From NCBI GenBank assembly GCA_037447655.1, contig JBBHKE010003114.1:1-64000 (forward strand): 64,000 bases of DNA. The letters are read 5' to 3'. Below the pieces are notes generated by a model. It worked only from the letters and a program-made list of their open reading frames with translations. It was not told the origin of the DNA and did no database searches. Positions 1-11,622 of this stretch are shown piece by piece; the stretch's first letter is position 1, and each line of letters begins with the position of its first letter. The translations under genes were made by a program, and so were the position numbers. The stretch is from Zygnema cylindricum (taxonomy: Eukaryota; Streptophyta; Zygnematophyceae; Zygnematales; Zygnemataceae).

Positions 1-560
1 GCTATATCCCCCCTCTCCATCTCCCCACTCTCCCCCTCTCTCCCCTTCCTCTCAGCTTAGTTCTCTTCCTCTCTCTCTCTCCCTCACTCTTTCATCCCCT
101 GTCCTCTTGACCACCTCACCCCTTCTCCCCCCTACCCCTCTGACCCTATTCCCTTCCTCCCGCCTTCCGCTTTGACCCTCTTCCCTACCTCCCCCCTTGC
201 ACTATTCTCGTCTTCCTCTCTTGCCCTTTTCCCCACTTCCACTATCCCCCTTTTCCCTGCTTCCTTTCTTCCATTCCATTCCCCCTTCCTTCCAGTCCTC
301 CTTCCTCTTCCTTCTATTCCATCTATTATTCTTCCTCATTCCCTCATCTTCCTTTCCATTCCTCCTGATCCCATCATGGCCCTCATCTCTCTTCTATTTA
401 TCTGCCTCACGTCTGTCCCTCTACCTCCCTGCGCCTCTCCCCCTCCCCCCTCGCTCCCTCGCGGCTTCTCCACTTCCACCTACCTCTCGCATTTCCCATC
501 CCCCTCCCCATCCACTTCCCCTCCACCTTCCTTGCGACTATCCTGCCCGACAACCTCCCC
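1..560. repeat. Pyrimidine-rich low-complexity tract
   Basis: Almost pure C/T sequence made of irregular ctcc, cttcc and tccc words. It is open in several frames only because stop codons are rare in such composition, so I call no protein. It lies upstream of the first visible LRR exon and is probably intronic or 5' to that gene. A purine-rich tract follows on the same strand at 676-935. Confidence 0.85.
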
Positions 561-675
561 TTTACACTTTTGAACCGTGACCCTAGTTGTTTTTCCTTTT
601 TTGTTTGGTTTTCTTTCATCGGACTTGGAATGTTTTCTTTCCGGTTTGAAGCATATGTGTGACAAAATATCAACC

Positions 676-935
676 CAGAAATATCAGCAAGGGAGAGGGA
701 GAGGGAGAAGTAGAGGCAGAGGGAGAAGGCGAGGGAGAGGGAGAGGGTGAGGGAGCGGTAGAGGGAGAGGGAGAGGTAGAGGGAGAGGGAAAGAGGGACG
801 GAGCGGGAGAGTTAGAGGGAGAGGGTGAGGCAAAGAGAGAGGGAAGAGAGTGCGGGAGAGGGAGAGGTAGTGAGAGAGTGAGAGGGGGGCTGAGAGGGAC
901 ATAGAGAGGCAGAAGGAGAGTCGAAGGCAGGGGAA
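676..935. repeat. Purine-rich (gagggagagg) low-complexity tract
   Basis: Imperfect gaggga/gagagg repeats lie on the + strand. Together with 1-560 this places a long Y tract next to a long R tract, which could pair as an imperfect hairpin in RNA. The Glu/Gly-type ORF through it is compositional. Confidence 0.85.
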
Positions 936-1082
936 AAAACTGTGATGTTGTATTAATACTTACAATGTTTACCAAGGATTTATACTGAATGCTATTGTGT
1001 TGTATTATCTTCCAGCTCTTGCTAAGTGGATATCATTTGGAGGGAATGGGATGTTTACGGGAGGGTTCGCCTATTGCTTTAG

Positions 1083-1154
1083 AGCATTAGCGGACAACCA
1101 GTTGAGTGGGAGCGTTCTATTGTCCATCGGTCAAATGAAATCCCTCGAGTATTT
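1083..1154 (+). CDS. LRR exon (72 nt)
   Basis: AG precedes position 1083 and GTAAG follows 1154. The exon is exactly 72 nt and is entered on the third base of a Leu codon. It reads ADNQLSGSVLLSIGQ and ends at the conserved LEYL. One LRR per 72-nt exon is a known pattern of plant LRR receptor genes. It splices in phase to 2892. Confidence 0.8.
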
Positions 1155-2891
1155 GTAAGATTTTTTCAATTAAACCCCTCCATTTTGTTTTTTGATAAAA
1201 AAAAAAATAGAAAATTCATCAAGAAAATTTCATATGATAGACCTCGATTCACATTAACAAAAATGAATTGTTTAGAACCGCATCGATCACGATAGGAAAT
1301 CTCCTTCAATCTTTAAGCTTCCACTTCTTGACTTCCTTTCACTTGGTCGAGTTAGTTAAAGAGTGTGACCCCAAGGTGGAATAAGATTTTTCGTTCACAA
1401 TTAGTATGGAAAGATCCGTTGAATGATCTAAAAATTAAATAAACAACTCTTTTTTGTCTTACTATTTACACACCCTCCTTTTACCCCTCCTTCCACCCCA
1501 CACACTTGCGTCTTTAAATATTGCCAAGAACCAATATAAAAAATGTCTCGCATCATAAATGCGATAGAATTTCAAACATGTTATAGGTTTCTCTTATAAT
1601 TTTTGAAAATGCATGAAAGGCGCCCAAATTTTTTGAGAATAAATTTTACAAGTTATTGGAAAGCCTTAATTTTGGTTCCCCTTTTTTTTTCTTTTAGAGG
1701 ATAACTTGAAATAACAGACATCTAGGAAAAAAAAGTAGTGTAGGATTCACTAATTGAAGTAAACAAGCTAATTAAATGATCGAACCATTAAAATTCACAC
1801 TCATTTATGTAATTTTTAGCAAAATGTATCAGAAAAAAGTTCCCAACCAAAATTCTGGTTCTTCTTAAATCAATTAAAATTTTAAAAAAGGAAAAATTTG
1901 GATAATAGTTTAGGAAATTTTGTGATAGGTGTCAAACTTTCAAAATTTTACTCCATCAAGAAACGTATCATGATCGTACTAAATTTTAATAGTTTTATCA
2001 TGACTTTTAAGTTTCTAGAAACCAGCAACACAACAACCGACATAGGAGATCCAAAAAATCAGTTTTATATTTTTTTGTATGTTATATCTAGTTTGTGTTT
2101 TTACGTTAAATTTAGATTTATAAGAGGGCCTTGGAATTTAGATGATTATCCAAAAAACATGCATAAGAAAAAAAAAAGAGAGAGAGAGAGAGGAGAAATA
2201 GAGAGATGTTGACAATTGAGGATAAGTATCTCGAGGGAACTTTCGAACAATCCTCATCAAAGTTTAGTCTCTCTTTTTTCTTTTTCAATGACAAAAATGA
2301 ATTTTAAGTAATGTGTATAACAATAAAAAACTTACAACTCTCCTCTTTCCCTAAAATACTATATTAAAAGCTTAACAAGAAAGACCAAAAATACCCATTC
2401 TTAATTGGCCGGGTGATAAATCCATTGCCAAAAAATCTCATTTTTATTGTCCCTCTATAATTATCAATACGGTCAGCCACAGTATTCAAATTAGAAAACC
2501 CCGTCCAACTTCTCATAGCAGAAATGGATTAAGGAAAAAAAAGGTAAGTGGAAGAAAGAAAGATAATAACAAAGAGTAATTAAAAAGACATGTAAATTCA
2601 CAGGTTTATCAAGGGATCTAGTTGGGGTTAATAACGAATTATATTGAAGAGAGAAAATACATTTAGTTTTTTGAGGAGAGGGGATGATGGGGTCAATTTC
2701 ACTAGTCTCAAGGAAAGTTAGTGAAAAACTTTGAATATCTATTTTTGTACGTGCCACATTGGATTAAAATAACTTTTGGGTGTAATACTTAAACTATTTT
2801 GGTGTATTCTCTTCCAACTGATGCTAGGTAGCTGAAAGGCATTTGGGTGGGAGGGGAGGGGTTGGTGGGATGGGTATCCTCGGTATTATAG
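1155..2891 (+). other. Intron of the LRR gene
   Basis: AT-rich intron between the two 72-nt LRR exons. It has a GA microsatellite (agagagagagag) near 2178-2194 and A/T runs. I see no further coding sequence or element ends in it. Confidence 0.7.
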
Positions 2892-2963
2892 ATATATAAA
2901 TTACAACCAGTTGAGTGGAAGCATTCCATCGTCCATCAGTCAACTCTCAAGCCTTGAAGAATT
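2892..2963 (+). CDS. LRR exon (72 nt)
   Basis: AG at 2890-2891 and GTAAG after 2963. The exon encodes YINYNQLSGSIPSSISQLSS and ends in LEE plus two bases of Leu/Phe. It joins in phase to 11623, giving LEEF-DVSNNYLTG. The spacing fits the 24-residue LRR repeat. Confidence 0.85.
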
Positions 2964-3265
2964 GTAAGATTAAATTATGAACGATGACAATTGTTTCTTG
3001 TAAAATGGGATGGAATCTGATTTGAAATAGGGTTGAAGTAAAAAAAGGATATGTTGGAAACATTTTCTGTAGCTAATTATTCTTTCATATTTCGTTTACT
3101 TTGTTGACTAAAAAAATGTTTGCACTTAAATTTCTAAATATTTATTTTATAGAATGGACACTGTTAATAGTTTTCAAGAAGGAAAACATACACATGATGC
3201 ATAAATTTTTCAAAACTTCTTAAAGTGATTTAAAAATCAAATTGTGAGTTAGGGTTAAATGAATA

Positions 3266-4530
3266 TTGCTAATGTGTGTACAAAACCCTTTCCTACCCTC
3301 CCTATCCTCCCACCTTTCCCCTCCTAGCTTCTCACCATCTATCCTCCGTACATTTTTATTTCTCATTCATCATTTCTTGCACACATCTTCTATTTCCTCT
3401 CGCCTCTCATGCCTCACCCTGGCCTACCCCTACCTAACCTTACCTTTCTCCTACTCTTCTCGCACCTCTCTTCCCCTTCCCTTTCTCCCTCTCTTCTTCT
3501 CTTCCCTACACAGCAAATGTGGGAAGAGGAGGCGCGAGAAAGTGGCGGTAAGAGGTGAGGGCGATATCGCCGGTCAAGGGGGCGGGAAGTTGAGTGTTAG
3601 AAACGGAAGAGAGAGTGGCTGGTGGATACAAGGGAAAGAGAGACAGTGACAATAAGAGGGGTCGATGAGCGGTGGGAGGGGGAAAAGAGCAGTTAGAAGA
3701 GTGGCGATAAAAAGGGGGCGAGAGCATGGAGGTAAGAGGGCGGATAGAATAGATAATTGAAGTGGAAAAGAGAGTGGCTTCATAGATGAGAGGAGTCAAA
3801 ATTTGAGAAATAGGCAATAATTTGTAGATGGGGAGAATGGCAACAAGAGTGAGGTAAGAGAGCGACAATAAATTAAGAGGTACAGAACAATTGTCAAAGA
3901 GGGGTGCCTGAATAGGAAGGTAAGGCTATGGCCGCGAGAGAGGGGGAGGGGGAGGGTAGGGCCTATAACCAAGGGAGAGAGAGAAAGTGGTAATTTCAAG
4001 GGGAAGAGAGAGAATAGAGTGCTATTTCAAAAAGAACAAAGGGAGGAGAAAAGGCAATGGCCGACAATAAAATAAAATGCGCCTCTGGTCTCCCCTCTTC
4101 CCTCTCCTCTATCCTCTACCCTCTAATAAGAGCGCCAAAGAGGGAGGAAACATTAGACCCCTACCCCTTCTCCCTTCGATCTGAGTATCATGGGAGGAGA
4201 GGAGGAAAAGTGGCTGCCTGTTGCTACAAGATTGACGGGATGAATGGGGGGAGGCAAGAAAGGGGAGAGAGGGAAGGGAGGCGAGGGGGAGGGTGATGGG
4301 AAGGGGGAGAGGGAGAAGGAAAAAGAGTAGCCGAGGGAGAGGAGATGGGGAAAGGTGAGAGGGGACAGGGCAGCAAGGTGGGAAGAGGGGGAAAGGAGAA
4401 GGGGAAGGGGGAAAGGGAAGGGGGAGGGGCGGACAAGAGAAGTGAAGGGGAGCGCTGAGAAGGGCAAAGGGGTGGTGGCAAAAAGGAGGGGGAAGGAGGG
4501 AGGAGAGGGAATGGTTAATAAGCAGAGTGA
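3266..4530. repeat. Alternating pyrimidine and purine low-complexity blocks in intron
   Basis: Pyrimidine-rich at 3286-3515, purine-rich at 3520-4045, pyrimidine-rich at 4085-4175 and purine-rich at 4190-4510. The blocks face each other as imperfect complements. The many short ORFs here are compositional. The tract ends about 100 bp before the copia insertion. Confidence 0.8.
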
Positions 4531-4621
4531 AATTTTGAATGTATAGGATACAAAAGGGAGTTAAGGTTGAAAACTCACTGAAATAAAACAATTAGAAGTA
4601 CATCACCTAATAAATATATTA

Positions 4622-4626
4622 CATAA
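4622..4626. repeat. Target-site duplication CATAA, left copy
   Basis: CATAA directly precedes the left LTR and is repeated at 10683-10687 directly after the right LTR. This marks the 5-bp duplication made at integration. Confidence 0.93.
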
Positions 4627-5273
4627 TGTTGGGTTATTGTCGTTTTCGCGACATTTCGCAAAGCGTCATACCAAAATTTGTTTGCTTGATGCGAAGTGTC
4701 ACGTCATCATACAAAAAGTTCTAAGTCATTTTGCGACTGAACTTTTCATATCCGCGAAAAAAATGTTCTATTTCGTTTCGCGTCACTTGTTTGTTCCGGG
4801 CGCAGGTGTTTCAATTTGCGTGCACGTGTGTTCGTGAAGCGACACGTGTAAAGTCAATGTTTGGAGTTAGATGTTTCGAAGGAAGAAAGCGCGTGCGCCT
4901 TCCTTCGTGGAACTTTCATTGAAGAGTGCACAGTCAGCTAGGGACAGACTTCGTCGTTACGCTAAGTTCTGCTTGTCTTACCTTGTTGTCTCTTAGTGCA
5001 GAGTAGCGAGTATATAGGCAGCAATGTATTTGTGCAGAGTATTGAATCTTATATGATTGAATCATAGAGAATTAATCTTGGAGTAAGAGATTATTTAAAG
5101 AAGAGAGAGAAGAGAGAGAAGAGAGAAGAGATGATGTAAAGAGGCTTCGGCCAAGAACACTTATAAATTTTTTTGGTTGAATATTCCTCTTGTCTATTAT
5201 GAGCTTCCGCTGTGTAAATGATTTATGTTTTGTGAATTATTTTGAGTGAATGTCTTTTGCTTAAGTTCCTACA
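4627..5273 (+). repeat. 5' LTR of element H
   Basis: Starts TGTTGGG and ends CCTACA, 647 bp. A TATATAGG box lies at 5011-5018 and a gaagagagaga run at 5099-5130. It matches 10036-10682 along its whole length. Confidence 0.94.
5011..5018 (+). promoter_or_regulatory. Probable TATA box of element H 5' LTR
   Basis: TATATAGG is conserved at the same position in the 3' LTR (10420-10427). This is the expected place for the Pol II promoter that starts element transcription. Inference from sequence only. Confidence 0.55.
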
Positions 5274-5276
5274 ATT

Positions 5277-5289
5277 TGGTATCGGAGCC
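5277..5289 (+). other. Primer-binding site of element H (tRNA-iMet 3' end type)
   Basis: TGGTATCGGAGCC begins three bases after the LTR end. It resembles TGGTATCAGAGC, the site complementary to the 3' end of initiator tRNA-Met used by most plant copia elements. It has one substitution in the shared twelve bases. Confidence 0.85.
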
Positions 5290-5351
5290 AATGCTTCGGA
5301 GATAGAGAGAGAGCGCATGGGGAGAAGAAGAATAGAAATACTCCTTCCCCC

Positions 5352-6780
5352 ATGTCGACTTCGGAGAGAGCAAGAGAGTTCAGTTTTTCGGGTTCTCAAT
5401 TTGAGGAGACGCGGAATACGAAGAGAAAATTTGAGGAAATGTTTGATACACTTTTGAGATATGTAGATTCCCGTTTTCAAACTCAACCGAGTGAGAGCAA
5501 AGAAAACACTTCCTTTCCGGCTACCGATCCATTCATTGGAGGTGCTAATGAGAGTGTGAGAAAAGAGAGGATTAGGAAGGGAAAGTCGAAGATAGTAGAA
5601 GAAGAGTCCGAGTTTGATGAAGGATTGGAAAACGAAGAAAATTATAATATGTCGGGGAAATCCGTGGCCTTTAATGGCACCAATTATGCCGTTTGGAAGA
5701 AGTTTATTTCAGGCCAACTTATTCTCAAGAAGCTTTGGAGGATTGTCAATGGAGAAGAGAAAATGCCACTTGAGAGAAAGGCACGTGCTCAATGGAGGTT
5801 GAAGGATATTGTGGCAACAACCGGTTTGATGAAAAATTGCACTGCTTTCGTGCTTGATCATTTCCTTGCTCACGCCACAGCCCATGAATGTTGGCAAGCA
5901 CTTGAGGAGCAATATGAGAAAGACGTTGAGAACAAGAGTCAATATGTTTATACGGACTTTATGAATTTTAAAATCAAGTCAAATGAATTGATGGATGATG
6001 CCAGGAAGCGCTTCAATATTATACTCGAGCAATTAAAGCTATTTTACGAGCGAAGGCGGATAACACCTTCGGATTCACCGTCAAATTTATCAAAATGTCG
6101 GAGGGAAATCCATCGGCTTAAAGCTATTTTACGAGGGAAGGCGGATAACACCTTTGGATCCATCGTCAATTTTATCAAAATGTCAGAGGGAACTCCATCA
6201 GCTTCTTCAAGTGGAGGAGGAGTTCTCAACTCTACTACTCCCGAAACCCCGGATCTTAACTATGCCGGTGGTAGAGGAGGTGGTAGAGGAGGTGGCCCGA
6301 GAGGTGGTGGTGGCGGCCGAGGCAACAAGAGGGAGCAAGGTCGTCCACCGAAGGTCCCTTCGGATCTTTCCAATGTGACATGCTACCAGTGTAACCAGCT
6401 TGGACATTTGTCTTTATCTTGTCCGGATAAGGACAAGCAATATCATTTTTGCGGTAAGTGGGGGCATACAATCCCTCAATGTTATAAAAATAGTGGAGAT
6501 TCCGGAAGTGGAAGAGGAGGTAGACGAGGTGATGGAGGCGCCCGAGGTGGCGACCGAGGAGGTGGCCGTGGTGGTAGCCGTGGTTACGGTAATGCAAATT
6601 ACTTTGACTATGGTAATGAAACCGGTGATGAGTTTCCAGTTCTTAATCTTACCCTTGATTCGGTAAGTAGTGGAGGAAATTTGGAGAAAGAGTGGATTAT
6701 TGATACGGGGGCATCTCACCATGTTTGCACGGATGCTACCTTGTTCGATGATATGAGGGAACTCACGGTCCAAAGTTTAT
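5352..6780 (+). pseudogene. Element H gag and start of protease
   Basis: Gag starts at an ATG 78 bases after the LTR. It has a UBN2-like capsid region (FNGTNYAVWKK near residue 104; ALEEQYEKD near 182) and a Gly/Arg-rich stretch. The first zinc knuckle is CYQCNQLGHLSLSC. A second knuckle-like motif (FCGKWGHTIPQC) lacks the first Cys. A second RGG-rich stretch follows, then the aspartic protease core WIIDTGASHHVC. The frame shifts near 6770, where the protease continues in another frame into the ORF at 6872. An 85-bp tandem duplication (6035-6204) lies inside gag. It packages element RNA in a virus-like particle when intact; here it is not. Confidence 0.88.
6035..6204 (+). repeat. 85-bp tandem duplication in gag
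   Basis: The stretch beginning aaagctattttacgag at 6035 recurs at 6120, with matching bases through the catcggctt/catcagctt end. The period is 85, which is not a multiple of three, so the two copies are read in different frames. Both frames happen to be open. Confidence 0.88.
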
Positions 6781-8096
6781 TACGGTTGCAAGCGGCCATG
6801 TTATTTCGGATGGTACAGTTGGCACGGTTCGGCTTGATCTTCTTTCATGGGAAAATGATGGGAAAGAGATATTGACGGAGTATCGTCTACAAAATACTCT
6901 TTGTATTCCGGACGGTTCGGTTAATTTGTTATGCGTTCCACAAATCCAAAAGAGTGGTGGAAGCTTACTTGCGAGAGGTGATCAATCTATTGAGATTTGG
7001 AATGAGAAGGGGAATGTAATTGGAGAAAGAGTTGTAACGGATGCGAATCATAGTCGGCTCTTATGGAGGAGGCCAAAATCTAAAGTTCCCACCGAGGGAA
7101 TTTCACATCAAATTTCGGAGTTGAAAGGTGATCTTACCTTATGGCATCATCGGATGTGTCACACATCCGAGGTAAGTTTGAAGAAGATGATTCCACATTC
7201 TTCATTGAGAGGTTTGGACCTTGCATCCGGTGAGAAGGTGAACAGATGCGGAGGATGTAGCAAAGGACGTCAAATTCAGAAATCCCATCCGAATAAAGAC
7301 ATCAAGCATCGAGCTCAAAGTCCTTTGGAGGTTATCCACATTGATCTTTGTGGACATATTAAACCCGAGACAATTGGAGGTAATAAGTATACTTTGGTAA
7401 TTGTTGATGACTTCTCTCGGAAGTCATGGGTGTATTTATTGAAAAAGAAATCGGATGCATTTGAAAAATTTAAAGAATGGCATGTGATGGCCGAAAGGCA
7501 AATTGATAAGAAGCTTAAGTCCATTCGTTCGGACAATGGAGGGGAGTTTGTTGTTTTTGAGGGGTATTGTAAGGAGTGGGGGATAAGGCATCAATTCACG
7601 GCGCCTTATTCTCCATAGTCAAATGGAGTGGCCGAGTGGAAGAATCGTACCTTACAAGAAATGATCTTTGCGATGGTTCATAGCTCCGGACGATAGATGT
7701 TTTTGTGGGGAGATGCGATTCTTACGGCAAAATACATTTGTAACCAAAGACTCAATTCGGTTTCCAAGAATAAAACACTGGATGAGTGGTGGAGTGGTAG
7801 AAATCCCACAATTCATCATTTGAGAATTTGGGGATGTCATGCTACGGTTTATGTGGAATCAATTAAGAGGAAGGGGAAATTTGCACCAAGGTGTTGGCCG
7901 AGAATTTTTATTGGATATAGTGCGGAGGGGAATTTATACCGAGTGTATGATTCGGCTCGTCACACCGTGGAGGAATCTCGGAATGTGGATTTTCATGAGG
8001 ATCTCAAATCCGCCATGAATTCCGTTGGGAAATTTAAAGAGAATTTGGTTTTTTATGAGGAGAGTGAAATTGTGAATTTTTCAATTCATTGGGGAT
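6781..8096 (+). pseudogene. Element H protease end and integrase
   Basis: The GAG-pre-integrase zinc region (LWHHRMCH...CGGCSKG) is followed by the integrase core. Catalytic Asp residues are seen in HIDLCG and RSDNGGEF, and Glu in GVAEWKNRT. A stop TAG at 7616-7618 falls in the usual PYSPQSNG motif and a second stop TAG lies at 7694-7696. The C-terminal integrase region (WWSGRNPTIHHLRIWGC) continues to about 8096, then shifts frame. It would integrate the element cDNA; the stops disable this copy. Confidence 0.87.
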
Positions 8097-8441
8097 TTGG
8101 AATCCGATGAGGAACCGAATGTAAAAACTCAGAAAAAGAAATTGGGAAAATCGGTTGAAGTTGAATTTGAAAGAAAGAGTAACGAATCTTTGGATTCCCG
8201 AGTGCTTTCAAACATTCAGAAATCTCAAAGCTCTAAATCGAGTTCTAAATCGAGTGAGAAGGAAATTGAAATTGAATCCGAGAAAGAGAAAGAGAAGGAG
8301 AAGGAGCAAGTTATTAGGAGGAGCTCTTGGAGTACAAAAGGGAAGAAACCGGAGAAACTTATTTACGATCGAAAAGGGGAAAATGCATCGAATTTGCATT
8401 ATTTTCTTTCCGATGCTAAAGAGACGGAGTTTCTTTTGTAG
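8097..8441 (+). pseudogene. Element H integrase-RT linker
   Basis: A charged Ser/Lys/Glu-rich linker (SKSSSKSSEKEIEIESEKEK) between integrase and reverse transcriptase, typical of the variable copia linker. It is in a different frame from the integrase and ends at TAG 8439-8441, after which the RT continues in the same element. Confidence 0.75.
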
Positions 8442-8459
8442 CAATCACTTACGCAAAAT

Positions 8460-10001
8460 ATGACCGGCGACGCTCAATCTTATGTCGAGGCAAGGAGTTC
8501 GACCGATTGGGAGAGTAAGTGGAAACCGGCGTGGGAGAAAGAATTTAAATGGGTGGTTGATACTCGAACTTTTGAGGAAGTGAAATTACCGGAGGGGAAA
8601 AAGGCGATTGATGCAAAGTGGATCTTTAAGACCAAAACTGGAGCTTCGGGTGAGATAATTAAGTACAAGGCGAGGCTTGTTTGTAAGAGCTTCCAACAAC
8701 GTGAGGGAATTGATTTTAAGGAGACTTATGCTCCCGTGGTGAAGTTCGACTCACTACGGATTATTATCGCACTTGCAGCAATGGGGAAAAGTACGTTCCA
8801 TCAAATGGACGTGGAGACCGCTTTTTTAAATGGTGAGTTGGAGGAAGAGGTATATATGAAGGTACCGGAAGGTGTCTCTCCTTTGCAGGAAGGAAATGTA
8901 TGGCGTTTGCGAAAGTCATTATATGGTTTGAAACAGGCGCCGCGCACATGGTATTTGAGACTTCATCAAGTACTATTAAGATTCGGATCTGTACGGACTA
9001 CGTCCGATTCAAGAGTTTATGTGAAAGGTGAAGAAGTTGACCAAATCATATTTTCTGTTTATGTCGATGATTTCTTGATGGCATGCGACAAGTTAGATCA
9101 CATTAATGAGTTGAAACGTTACCTTGGATTACATTTCAAAGTTACAGATCTTGGAGAGGTACGATATATTTTGAGAATTGAAGTGATACGCTACAAAGGG
9201 GGGAACATTAAATTGAGTCAAGCTCAATATTGTAGAGAGGTTTTGGAGAGATTTGGTATAACTGACGCGAAACCGCTTTCGACGCCGTTGGATGCAAATC
9301 TACACATTCGCAAGTTTGAGGAAGAAGATTCTATCGACGTACCATATCGAGAGGCAGTTGGTTCACTTATGTACCTTAGCGTTGCTACTCGTCCCGATAT
9401 TTTGGCCGCGGATTCCATCGTCAACAGTTATTGTCACGAGCCAAAGAAGGCGCATTGGGAGGTCGCACGACGTATATTTCGATATTTGGTTGGAACGATT
9501 GATCTTGGATTTCTATTTACTTCATACAATAATAATGTGGATTGTGTTGGTTATTGTGACGTTGATTGGGGCGGCGATTTTGATTCAAGTAAGTCCACGT
9601 CAGGGTACGCATTTATTTCTTGAGGAGCCGCGATCTCTATGAGTTCTATGCTACAACCTACAGTTGCGTTGAGTTCCTTAGAATCTGAGTATATGGCTGC
9701 GTGTCATGCAGCTAAGGCTTCGATTTGGATTAAAGAGATGTTACGTGAGTTAAGCATTCCTATTGGTTGTATGACGATTTATTCTGATAGCATGAGTTCG
9801 ATGGCGTTGGCAAAAAATCCCGTGTTTCAAAAAAGGACGAAACACATCAGGATCCAATGGCATTTTGTAAGAAATTTGGTTACGACGAAAGAGATTGAAT
9901 TATCGTACGTACCAACAAAAAAGGAGGCAGCAGATTTGCTGACGAAAGCAGCTACGCATGATGTATTTGAGAGGGGGCGACCAAAACTTGGATTATTTTG
10001 A
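8460..10001 (+). pseudogene. Element H reverse transcriptase and RNase H
   Basis: Copia RT signatures in order: WIFKTKTGASGEIIKYKARL, FHQMDVETAFLNGELEEEVY, SLYGLKQAPRTWY, the catalytic VYVDDFLMA and the LGEVRYIL region. RNase H follows with VGSLMYL, TRPDI, SGYAF and SLESEYMA. TGA at 9621-9623 interrupts the frame between SGYAFIS and GAAISM, replacing an expected Trp codon. The ORF resumes and ends at about 10001, 34 bases before the 3' LTR. Confidence 0.9.
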
Positions 10002-10023
10002 AGAGTTTGGCGATTCCGACAAT

Positions 10024-10034
10024 AAAAAGGGGGA
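10024..10034 (+). other. Polypurine tract of element H
   Basis: AAAAAGGGGGA immediately precedes the 3' LTR. It is the expected primer for plus-strand DNA synthesis. Confidence 0.85.
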
Positions 10035-10035
10035 T

Positions 10036-10682
10036 TGTTAAGTAATTGTCTTTTTCCCGACATTTCGCGAAGCGTCATTCCAACATTTGTTTGCTTGACG
10101 CAAAGTGTCGCGTCATCATACAAAAATTACTACGTCGTTTCGCGGCGGTACTTTTGATATCCGCGAACGAAATGTTCTATTTCGTTTCGCGTCACTTGTT
10201 TGTTTCGTGCGCAGGTGTTTCAATTTGCGTGCAGGTGTGTTCGTGAAGTGACACGTGTAAAGTCAATGTTTGGAGTTAGATGTTTCGAAGGAAGAAAGCG
10301 CGTGCGCTTTCCTTCGTGGAACTTTCATTGAAGAGTGCACAGTCAGCTAGGGAGAAACTTCGTCGCTATGCTAAGTTTTGCTAGTCTTACCTTGTTGTCT
10401 CTTAGTGCAGAGTAGCGAGTATATAGGCAGCAATGTATTTGTGTGGAGTATTGAATCTTATATGATTGAATCATAGAGAATTAATCTTGGAGTAAGAGAT
10501 TATTTAAAGAAGAGAGAGAAGAGAGAGAGAAGAGAAGAGATGATGTAAAGAGGCTTCGGCCAAGAACACTTATGAATCTTTTTGGCTGAATATTCCTCTT
10601 ATCTATTATGAGCTTCCGCTGTGTAAATGATTTATGTTTTGTGAATTATTTTGAGTGAATATCTTTTGCTTAAGTTCGTACA
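10036..10682 (+). repeat. 3' LTR of element H
   Basis: 647 bp, TGTTAAG...GTACA, homologous to 4627-5273. It is followed by the CATAA target-site copy at 10683-10687. Confidence 0.94.
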
Positions 10683-10687
10683 CATAA

Positions 10688-11622
10688 CCCCATACTGGAT
10701 GTATAGTCTTTAAAACATGAAAAACAAAAAATACGATGGAGCATTTTATGTTATAAAACGATGTTGTAAAAATAATCGCCAAGAAGTTGAAGCATTGAAG
10801 TTAACGAAACCAAAAGAAGAAAGGGACTGAAATTTCCAAATTTGTAACAACATATCGCCGATTTTGGCAAAATAGGAAAAAACCTTCAAGGGATGATGTT
10901 ACGAATTCTTGAGGAATATTACAACGCAAAAAGAAATACATAAGTTGCTGAAAGGAAATAATTGAGATTTAACAACTCAAAAATCAAACCAAAGCTAACG
11001 ATTGCAAATGCTAAACTTTAGGGAAACTAGGGGAGGGAGAAAGGGAGGAGGGGGGTCAAGCAAGGGTTAGTGTTTCCTTCTCCTTTCCCAAAAGCTCACA
11101 CTCTTTTGTTTTTACTTTCCAAGTCGCATTTCCAAGAATTGAAACAACAATATCTCCAAAAGTTTTTTAATTCATGTTTACATAAATTTTATATTTTTAT
11201 TTTTGTTGTACTAATCTTATTTTTTATCATTTCCTAAAATGAACACAATGCCTTCAACATGAAAGAACTTTTTCACAAGAACAAAAAAAAAAATCCGTTG
11301 AGTATCACCAAAAATTAGGTTTCATTTCAAAATTCCTCATTTGATAGACATTCCTTTTTTTTTCCAATTTGGTTTTCAAAGTTCTACATTGCAATTTTGT
11401 CAAAAGTAGCAATAATGTTTGTACAATTCGTACGATGGGGCGGAAGCAGGAGGTGTCACGCATTAGTAAGCAAATTCCGTTTAAACTCACGATCTAAGCA
11501 TGCATTTGAATTTGGCTAAAACTCAGCTACTTTGACTTTGACTCTATTCAAGTTTTATGCTTTGAGAATCTTCAATTTCTAATCACGTTTTTGCATGAAT
11601 CATTTATGGACCTTATGAACAG
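10688..11622 (+). other. Rest of the 8.66-kb LRR intron
   Basis: AT-rich sequence between the copia element and the next LRR exon. I see no coding signature or repeat ends in it. Confidence 0.6.

Larger units (their letters stand above)
4627..10682 (+). mobile_element. Ty1/copia LTR retrotransposon (element H), complete but decayed
   Basis: Two 647-bp LTRs (4627-5273 and 10036-10682) begin TGTT and end TACA, and CATAA flanks both sides. In order the element has a primer site, gag with zinc knuckle and Gly/Arg-rich tail, protease (DTGA), integrase, reverse transcriptase (YVDD), RNase H and a polypurine tract. Integrase before RT is the copia order. The coding region is broken by frameshifts near 6770 and 8100 and by stops at 7616-7618, 7694-7696, 8439-8441 and 9621-9623. 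The LTRs differ at roughly 40 sites by eye, so the insertion is not recent. It sits in sense orientation in the LRR gene intron. Confidence 0.95.

Noticed and set aside
172-902. Open reading frames in the C/T- and G/A-rich tracts
   Set aside because: Overlapping frames on both strands give Ser/Pro/Leu or Glu/Gly low-complexity products; composition alone explains them.
5223-5486. Minus-strand ORF over the element H primer site and gag start
   Set aside because: No motif; it is antisense to a well-supported gag.
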